Under the pieces are notes generated by a model. It had not been told where the DNA came from. It was given only the letters and a program-made list of their open reading frames with translations, and searched no databases. A DNA stretch of 11,013 nucleotides, from contig CAWUJT010000083.1 of assembly GCA_963922715.1 (NCBI GenBank), forward strand, positions 1 to 11,013, in the 5' to 3' direction. Shown here piece after piece: positions 7,102-11,013 of the stretch; the stretch's first letter is position 1, and each line of letters begins with the position of its first letter. Both the position numbers and the translations under genes were made by a program. The DNA comes from CAWUJT01 sp963922715. GTDB taxonomy: Bacteria; Pseudomonadota; Alphaproteobacteria; Rhodobacterales; Rhodobacteraceae.

Positions 7102-8027
7102 GTGGCGCCCCACCCCCCGGCCTCTGTTTGCAAAAAGGCCTCCGCACAGGCTTTGGCCAGCGTTCGGACCCGGCCAATATAGGCCTGGCGTTCGGTCACC
7201 GAGATCACGCCGCGCGCGTCCAACACGTTGAAAATATGACTGGCTTTGATGCATTGGTCGTAGGCCGGATGGGCCATGACGATGCGTTTGCCGGTCTGCG
7301 GGTCATCTGCGTCTTGCGCGAGAATGGCTTGGCATTCGGCCTCTGCCTCCGTGAAATGGCGCAGCAGAACATCTGTATTGGCCACGTCGAAATTCCAGCG
7401 GGCATATTCCTCTTCGGTCTGTTTGAAAATGTCCCCGTAGCTCAGCGCAATCGGTGTTTGTGGATCGTTGAACGGCATCTCCATCACATGGTTTGCGCCC
7501 AGCACATACATCGCCAAACGCTCCAGCCCATAGGTCAGCTCTCCGCTGACGGGGTGGCAATCGACGCCGCCAACCTGTTGGAAATAGGTAAACTGGCTGA
7601 CTTCCATGCCATCGCACCAGACCTCCCAGCCCAAGCCCCAAGCGCCCAGCGTTGGACTTTCCCAATCATCCTCGACAAAGCGGATGTCATGCAGCGCCAT
7701 ATCAATGCCAATCGCCTCTAGTGAGCCCAGATAAAGCTCTTGCAAATCAGGGGGCGAGGGTTTGATCAACACCTGAAATTGATAATAGTGCTGCAAACGA
7801 TTGGGGTTTTCCCCATATCGGCCATCGGTGGGACGGCGGGAGGGTTGCACATAGGCCACAGCCCAGGGCTTGGTCCCCAAAGCGCGCAACGTGGTGGCGG
7901 GATGGAATGTTCCAGCGCCCACCTCCATGTCATAGGGTTGTAGCAGCGCACAGCCCTTACCCGCCCAATAGCTTTGCAAGCGGAGAATGATCTCCTGAAA
8001 GGATTTTGGGGGATCGTTCAGCGCCAT
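7098..8027 (-). CDS. glyQ: Glycyl-tRNA synthetase, alpha subunit
   Basis: The 309-residue protein is the catalytic alpha chain of the heterotetrameric class II glycyl-tRNA synthetase, which forms glycyl-adenylate and charges tRNA-Gly in the cytoplasm. It begins with SFQEIILRLQSYWAGKGCAL and QPYDMEVGAGTFHPAT. The class II motif 2 region is YVQPSRRPTDGRYGENPNRL followed by QHYYQFQV (about 59-85), and the motif 3 region is SGELTYGLERLAMYV (about 161-175). E. coli GlyQ is 303 residues. Two starts are possible: TTG at 8030 and ATG at 8027. The AGGAG at 8034-8038 sits 6 nt from the ATG but only 3 nt from the TTG, so ATG 8027 is chosen. It is the first gene of the glyQ-DUF6446-glyS operon and is divergent from the exported pseudoprotease gene. 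Confidence 0.98.
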   Translation of the reverse strand: MALNDPPKSFQEIILRLQSYWAGKGCALLQPYDMEVGAGTFHPATTLRALGTKPWAVAYVQPSRRPTDGRYGENPNRLQHYYQFQVLIKPSPPDLQELYLGSLEAIGIDMALHDIRFVEDDWESPTLGAWGLGWEVWCDGMEVSQFTYFQQVGGVDCHPVSGELTYGLERLAMYVLGANHVMEMPFNDPQTPIALSYGDIFKQTEEEYARWNFDVANTDVLLRHFTEAEAECQAILAQDADDPQTGKRIVMAHPAYDQCIKASHIFNVLDARGVISVTERQAYIGRVRTLAKACAEAFLQTEAGGWGAT

Positions 8028-8033
8028 CAAATA

Positions 8034-8038
8034 CTCCT
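8034..8038 (-). promoter_or_regulatory. Ribosome binding site deciding the glyQ start
   Basis: AGGAG on the minus strand, 6 nt before ATG 8027 and 3 nt before the alternative TTG 8030. The spacing favours the ATG. Confidence 0.75.
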
Positions 8039-8056
8039 AAAACCTGTGCTCAGGGG

Positions 8057-8085
8057 TCTCTACCCCCGCCATACGTTCGGGTCAA
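8057..8085 (-). promoter_or_regulatory. Candidate promoter of the glyQ operon
   Basis: On the minus strand TTGACC (8080-8085) and TAGAGA (8057-8062) are 17 nt apart, giving a start near 8050 and a short leader of about 22 nt. The -10 box lies within an inverted repeat (GGGGT-N4-ACCCC, 8053-8066), and a second small inverted repeat (CCTG-N4-CAGG, 8043-8054) falls around the predicted start. No T-box or glycine riboswitch fits in so short a leader. Confidence 0.4.
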
Positions 8086-8118
8086 TTCCGGTATGAGACA
8101 TCTTTTCACAAGCACAGA

Positions 8119-8157
8119 TTGGTCAAATCAGACTGGCCAAAAGCTTTTAGATCAGAC
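8119..8157. repeat. Direct and inverted repeats in the divergent intergenic region
   Basis: Two near-identical 9-mers, AAATCAGAC (8125-8133) and AGATCAGAC (8149-8157), lie 24 nt apart. They are interleaved with an imperfect dyad (TTGGTC at 8119-8124, GGCCAA at 8135-8140) and a perfect 10-bp palindrome AAAAGCTTTT (8139-8148). The position just upstream of the plus-strand gene suits regulator binding, but no clear plus-strand promoter could be assigned. Confidence 0.3.
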
Positions 8158-8180
8158 ATAGACGGTGAAACGAAATGTTT

Positions 8181-8185
8181 GAGGA
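8181..8185 (+). promoter_or_regulatory. Ribosome binding site deciding the start of the exported pseudoprotease gene
   Basis: GAGGA lies 7 nt before ATG 8193. The earlier in-frame ATG at 8175 has only a weak purine stretch before it and would place charged residues (FEDPQ) ahead of the signal peptide. Confidence 0.65.
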
Positions 8186-8192
8186 CCCGCAA

Positions 8193-9611
8193 ATGTTCTA
8201 TCGCATTTTATTTCTCTGTGGTGGCCTGCTGAGCATGAGCTTTGTGGCCTCTGCACAAACACTGCAAAGCACGCTGCCCGATGAAACCGTGCAAGAGGCC
8301 CGCGCCTCCGAAGCGACGTTGACGTTTGAGCAAAGAACAGAGCTGCAAGTCGCGCTACAATGGTTTCGCTATTACACCTCGACCATTGATGGCGCTTTTG
8401 GGCGCGGCACGCGCAACGCCATGGCCAACTGGCAAGCCGATAATGGGTTTGAGCCGACGGGTATTCTTACCACCGCCCAGCGTTCCATCCTAATCAGTTC
8501 TTATGTCGATGCCCTGTCGCTGTTAGGTCTTGCAGAATTACGTGATGCAACAATTGGTCTGTCGCTTCTGCTGCCCTTAAACCTTGTGGAGTTTGCGCGA
8601 TATGATCCACCATTCATCGTATATGAGCCCAAGGGTGGTTCGGGCATTCGTTTGATCTTGATTTCACAACAGGGGGATCGGGGACAACTGGCTGCCCTTT
8701 ATGAAGTGCTGCAAACGCTGGAGGAAATCCCCCTCGACGGTCCGCGTGGACGTACCCGCGATGGGTTCACCATCCGCGGGGAAAGCGCCACCCGTATCGC
8801 AGAGGTGCGGGTGAACCGGACGGGTGAAGACCACATCTATGGCTTTATCCTCAGCTGGCCGCCAGAACGTACCGGTTTGGTCAATGAGTTTTTGGGCCTT
8901 TTGGAAGACAGCATTGCATCGATCGGACTGCCCGCGCCAGAGTTTAACCTTGTTGATCCCGCGTCACAACGCCCGGCTCTTTTCGCCGGGTTCGATATTC
9001 GCCAACCGCTTTACGGCAGAAGCGGGGTTTACATCGACACTAGCGGGCGCGTTCTGACCAGCGCAGAGGTTGCACAGGGCTGTGCAAGTCTCACCGTGGA
9101 TCGCGCCCACGCCATGCAGGTTGCCGCCGTCGATGAAAGCCTTGGCGTTGCCCTTCTGACCCCGGCTGAGCCGCTGATTCCCATGGCATCGGCGCAATTT
9201 GGACGCGATGAACTGCGCTTGGGGGAGCGCATTTCCGTAGCAGGGTTTCCCTATGAGGGGATTTTGGGCGCGGCATCGTTGACGTTCGGGAACGTGGCCG
9301 ATCGGGTCGGTCTGACGGGGCTGGACAGTCAATATCGGCTCGACCTAATCAATGAAGTCGGGGATTACGGGGGCCCTCTTTTTGATAACACCGGCGCTGT
9401 TGTGGGGCTTGTGGTGCCGCATTCAGACCAAGAAGGGCGCATTTTGCCAGCGCAAACGACATTGGCCACAAAATCCGCAAACCTGCAGGCGTTCTTGAGC
9501 GCGCAAAACATCAGCACAGCCTTTCAAACAACGGCAGAACCGATCACGCCCAGAGAAATTGCCGCCAACGCTGCGGACATGACGGTGCTTGTGCAATGCT
9601 GGCCATCCTAA
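8193..9611 (+). CDS. Exported protein with peptidoglycan-binding domain and trypsin-like domain lacking the catalytic triad
   Basis: The 472-residue protein has a signal peptide (MFYRILFLCGG...FVASA, cleavage about residue 21-22). A peptidoglycan-binding-type domain follows at about 45-104 (LQVALQWFRYYTSTIDGAFG then RGTRNAMANWQADNGF), with the typical Asp-Gly-x-Phe-Gly-x-Gly-Thr core. A middle region of no recognised fold (105-260) leads to a chymotrypsin-like domain (about 275-435). In that domain the usual TNAHVV-x-GC motif reads TSAEVAQGC (Glu292 where His is expected), the usual ENDLALL reads ESLGVALL (Gly318 for Asp), and the usual GNSGGPL reads GDYGGPL (Tyr392 for Ser). The surrounding scaffold is well kept (VAGFPY, GGPLFDNTGAVVGLVVP), so selection seems to hold the fold without proteolysis. 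Cys297 and Cys469 may form a disulfide. A role as a wall-associated binding or scaffold protein is inference. An alternative start is ATG 8175. Confidence 0.85.
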   Translation: MFYRILFLCGGLLSMSFVASAQTLQSTLPDETVQEARASEATLTFEQRTELQVALQWFRYYTSTIDGAFGRGTRNAMANWQADNGFEPTGILTTAQRSILISSYVDALSLLGLAELRDATIGLSLLLPLNLVEFARYDPPFIVYEPKGGSGIRLILISQQGDRGQLAALYEVLQTLEEIPLDGPRGRTRDGFTIRGESATRIAEVRVNRTGEDHIYGFILSWPPERTGLVNEFLGLLEDSIASIGLPAPEFNLVDPASQRPALFAGFDIRQPLYGRSGVYIDTSGRVLTSAEVAQGCASLTVDRAHAMQVAAVDESLGVALLTPAEPLIPMASAQFGRDELRLGERISVAGFPYEGILGAASLTFGNVADRVGLTGLDSQYRLDLINEVGDYGGPLFDNTGAVVGLVVPHSDQEGRILPAQTTLATKSANLQAFLSAQNISTAFQTTAEPITPREIAANAADMTVLVQCWPS

Positions 9612-9613
9612 GA

Positions 9614-9643
9614 GCACACAAAGCGCGGTTTCTTATGTGTTGC
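9614..9643. terminator. Imperfect hairpin across both convergent stop codons
   Basis: The two arms (9614-9623 and 9632-9643) form about 10 bp with two single-base bulges around an 8-nt loop. It sits between the converging pseudoprotease and holC genes, whose stops are only 21 nt apart, and overlaps the holC stop. No clear T-run follows on either side, so a bidirectional terminator role is only possible. Confidence 0.3.
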
Positions 9644-10100
9644 GGCTGGCTTTTTCCGCCCATCGTCCGCTGTCCTCTGACCAGTAGCGGGCGGGGATGC
9701 CACTGTCGACGACCTGTGTCCATTGCGCGCGGGCGCGGGTCAAATCTTCCTCTTGCCGTCCATCAAAAATCACCAGTGTCCGCTTGAGCGCCGAACTCTC
9801 TTGGACCTCAAAATCGGCCCCCTCCACCAGCATAAGCGCCTGGGGTGCGTTTGCCATCGGCGCGACCGAGTGGGTCAGCAGAATCGGTTGGCGCGCGTCA
9901 TAAGGGCCCCCACTGATGCCATGGGGCAAAAAACCATCTTTCGGACCAAGCCAAAGCTTTTCGTCAAACCATTGCGCGCGCGCCTCGGTTGGGGCGCGCA
10001 AAGCCACGCGCCAGTCTGCCTGTCGGCATTTGCCCAGAAGTGTGACAACTGTGGACACAAGCTCGGAACGAGTCAGATGGTAAAAGAAGATCTCTGCCAA
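9633..10100 (-). CDS. holC: DNA polymerase III, chi subunit
   Basis: The 155-residue protein is the chi subunit of the DNA polymerase III clamp-loader complex, which links the replisome to single-strand-binding protein. Evidence is the family-typical N-terminus AEIFFYHLTRSELVSTVVTL (residues 2-21), then LLGKCRQADWRVALRA, DEKLWLGPKDGFLPHG, QPILLTHS, ALMLVEGADFE, and the C-terminal RTLVIFDGRQEEDLTRARAQ with RYWSEDSGRWAEKA. E. coli HolC has 147 residues. No ATG is available at the N-terminus. TTG 10100 gives exactly the family start (M-AEIFFYHLT) and lies 1 nt after the pepA stop. The only upstream alternative, TTG 10127, would overlap pepA by 26 nt and add nine unrelated residues. No strong ribosome site precedes TTG 10100, suggesting translation coupled to pepA. 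Confidence 0.92.
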   Translation of the reverse strand: MAEIFFYHLTRSELVSTVVTLLGKCRQADWRVALRAPTEARAQWFDEKLWLGPKDGFLPHGISGGPYDARQPILLTHSVAPMANAPQALMLVEGADFEVQESSALKRTLVIFDGRQEEDLTRARAQWTQVVDSGIPARYWSEDSGRWAEKASRNT

Positions 10101-10101
10101 A

Positions 10102-11013
10102 TTACTCTGTCTCGTAGCTGTCGGCAATTAACCGATCAAGCGTCAGCACCCCCCAGCCTGTCGCCCCTGCCGGGGCCAGGGATGTGGCGTCTTTCACAGA
10201 GGCCACGCCCGCAATATCGATGTGACACCAGGGGGTATCCTCTTTGACAAATCGCTGGAGGAATTGTGCCGCCGTGATGGAGCCCGCCGCACGACCGCCG
10301 ACGTTTTTCATATCCGCAACCCGACTTTTGAGCAATTTGTCGTATGCCGGGGCAAGCGGCATCCGCCAGGCCCCTTCACCTTCGGCTTTGGCCGCGGCCA
10401 AAAGCGCGTCAGCCAATTTGTCATTGTTGGAGAACACGCCCGCATTTTCATGGCCCAAACCGATGATGATTGCTCCGGTCAAGGTGGCCAAATCAATCAT
10501 TGCGCGCGGCTGATAAGTGTCTTGGGCATACCACATGACATCACACAACACCAGACGCCCCTCAGCATCCGTATTGATGATCTCTATCGTGTCGCCTTTC
10601 ATCGAGGTGACAACATCGCCCGGCCGCTGGGCACGCCCGTCGGGCATGTTCTCGACCAAGCCCACCAGCCCGACAACATTGGCGCGTGCTTTGCGCAAGG
10701 CCAAGGTGCGCATGACCCCGGCCACAACACCGGCACCGCCCATGTCCATGGTCATATCCTCCATCCCTGCCGCGGGTTTGAGGGAGATGCCGCCGGTGTC
10801 AAACACAACGCCTTTGCCAATCAGGGCAACCGGGGCTTCTTCGCCGCCACCACGCCAGGTCATGACCACAACTTTTGACGGACTTTCAGATCCTTGTCCC
10901 ACACCCAAAAGCGCTTTCATTTCAAGGCTTGTAAGACGATCTTCATCTATGACCTCAACCTCTAGGCCGATGTCTTTCATCGCCTCTAGGCGGGCGGCAA
11001 ATTCTGTGGTGGT
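10102..11013 (-). CDS. pepA: Leucyl aminopeptidase (M17 family), C-terminal part, cut by the window edge
   Basis: The visible 303 residues are the C-terminal catalytic domain of an M17 leucine aminopeptidase, a cytoplasmic two-metal exopeptidase (normally a hexamer of about 480-500 residues) releasing N-terminal amino acids. The frame is open to position 11013, so the N-terminal domain lies outside the window. Numbering from the visible start, the metal ligands and catalytic residues are present: Lys67 and Asp72 in IGKGVVFDTGG, catalytic Lys79 in ISLKP, Asp90 in TMDMGGAG, and the family signature NTDAEGRL with Asp149, Glu151 and catalytic Arg153. Further family blocks are LVGLVENMPDGRAQRPGDVV, IDLATLTGAI and WCHIDIAGVA. 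It is probably followed in the same operon by holC, 1 nt after its TAA. Some bacterial PepA proteins also bind DNA, but nothing here tests that. Confidence 0.96.
   Translation of the reverse strand, partial: TTTEFAARLEAMKDIGLEVEVIDEDRLTSLEMKALLGVGQGSESPSKVVVMTWRGGGEEAPVALIGKGVVFDTGGISLKPAAGMEDMTMDMGGAGVVAGVMRTLALRKARANVVGLVGLVENMPDGRAQRPGDVVTSMKGDTIEIINTDAEGRLVLCDVMWYAQDTYQPRAMIDLATLTGAIIIGLGHENAGVFSNNDKLADALLAAAKAEGEGAWRMPLAPAYDKLLKSRVADMKNVGGRAAGSITAAQFLQRFVKEDTPWCHIDIAGVASVKDATSLAPAGATGWGVLTLDRLIADSYETE

Noticed and set aside
7102..7254. Upstream extension of the DUF6446-like protein
   Set aside because: It would overlap glyQ extensively and bury the membrane segment; the ATGA overlap start is far more natural.
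6819..7721. 300-codon open frame on the plus strand across glyQ and the DUF6446-like gene
   Set aside because: It is antisense to two strongly supported genes and has no recognisable domain; it follows from the codon bias of the real genes.
9723..10878. Plus-strand open frames opposite holC and pepA
   Set aside because: Both coding genes on the other strand are certain by motif; the antisense frames show no family features.
1..11013. Possible defence island, CRISPR array, tRNA gene or biosynthetic cluster
   Set aside because: No regularly spaced repeats, tRNA-like cloverleaf, defence nuclease or helicase, or synthase modules were seen on either strand; the content is housekeeping plus one dead IS.

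Overview
The window looks like a chromosomal segment of an alphaproteobacterium, most likely of the Rhodobacteraceae (Roseobacter group). The grounds are the moderately high GC content, the split two-subunit glycyl-tRNA synthetase, a DUF6446-type small membrane protein lying between its two subunit genes, and a particular type of PEP-utilising enzyme downstream. The lineage is inferred from recognised protein families, since no database search was possible.

Layout, left to right. (1) Positions 1-646 hold a decayed IS3-family insertion sequence on the plus strand: orfA and orfB fragments with an in-frame stop and a frameshift. (2) Positions 647-979 show no gene I can support; they contain a strong 22-bp hairpin (743-797) and a small one (944-964). 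(3) On the minus strand, 980-8027, lies a run of five genes read right to left: glyQ (glycyl-tRNA synthetase alpha), a DUF6446-like membrane-anchored protein overlapping glyQ by 4 nt, glyS (beta subunit) 3 nt further on, a pyruvate-phosphate-dikinase-like enzyme that appears to have its own promoter in the 88-nt gap, a rho-independent terminator, and then a SleB/CwlJ-type cell wall hydrolase behind its own AT-rich leader. (4) Divergent from glyQ on the plus strand (8193-9611) is an exported protein with a peptidoglycan-binding domain followed by a trypsin-like fold whose three catalytic positions are all substituted. (5) Converging on it from the right are holC (DNA polymerase III chi, probable TTG start) and the C-terminal part of pepA (leucyl aminopeptidase), which runs off the window edge.

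Most of this is housekeeping: aminoacylation of tRNA-Gly, replisome, peptide turnover, carbon metabolism and cell-wall remodelling. I see no defence system, CRISPR array, tRNA, rRNA, prophage or biosynthetic cluster. The points most worth a second look are the apparent pseudoprotease, the PPDK-like enzyme with an intact phosphohistidine/PEP half but an eroded ATP-grasp half, and the membrane protein of unknown function translationally coupled between glyQ and glyS.
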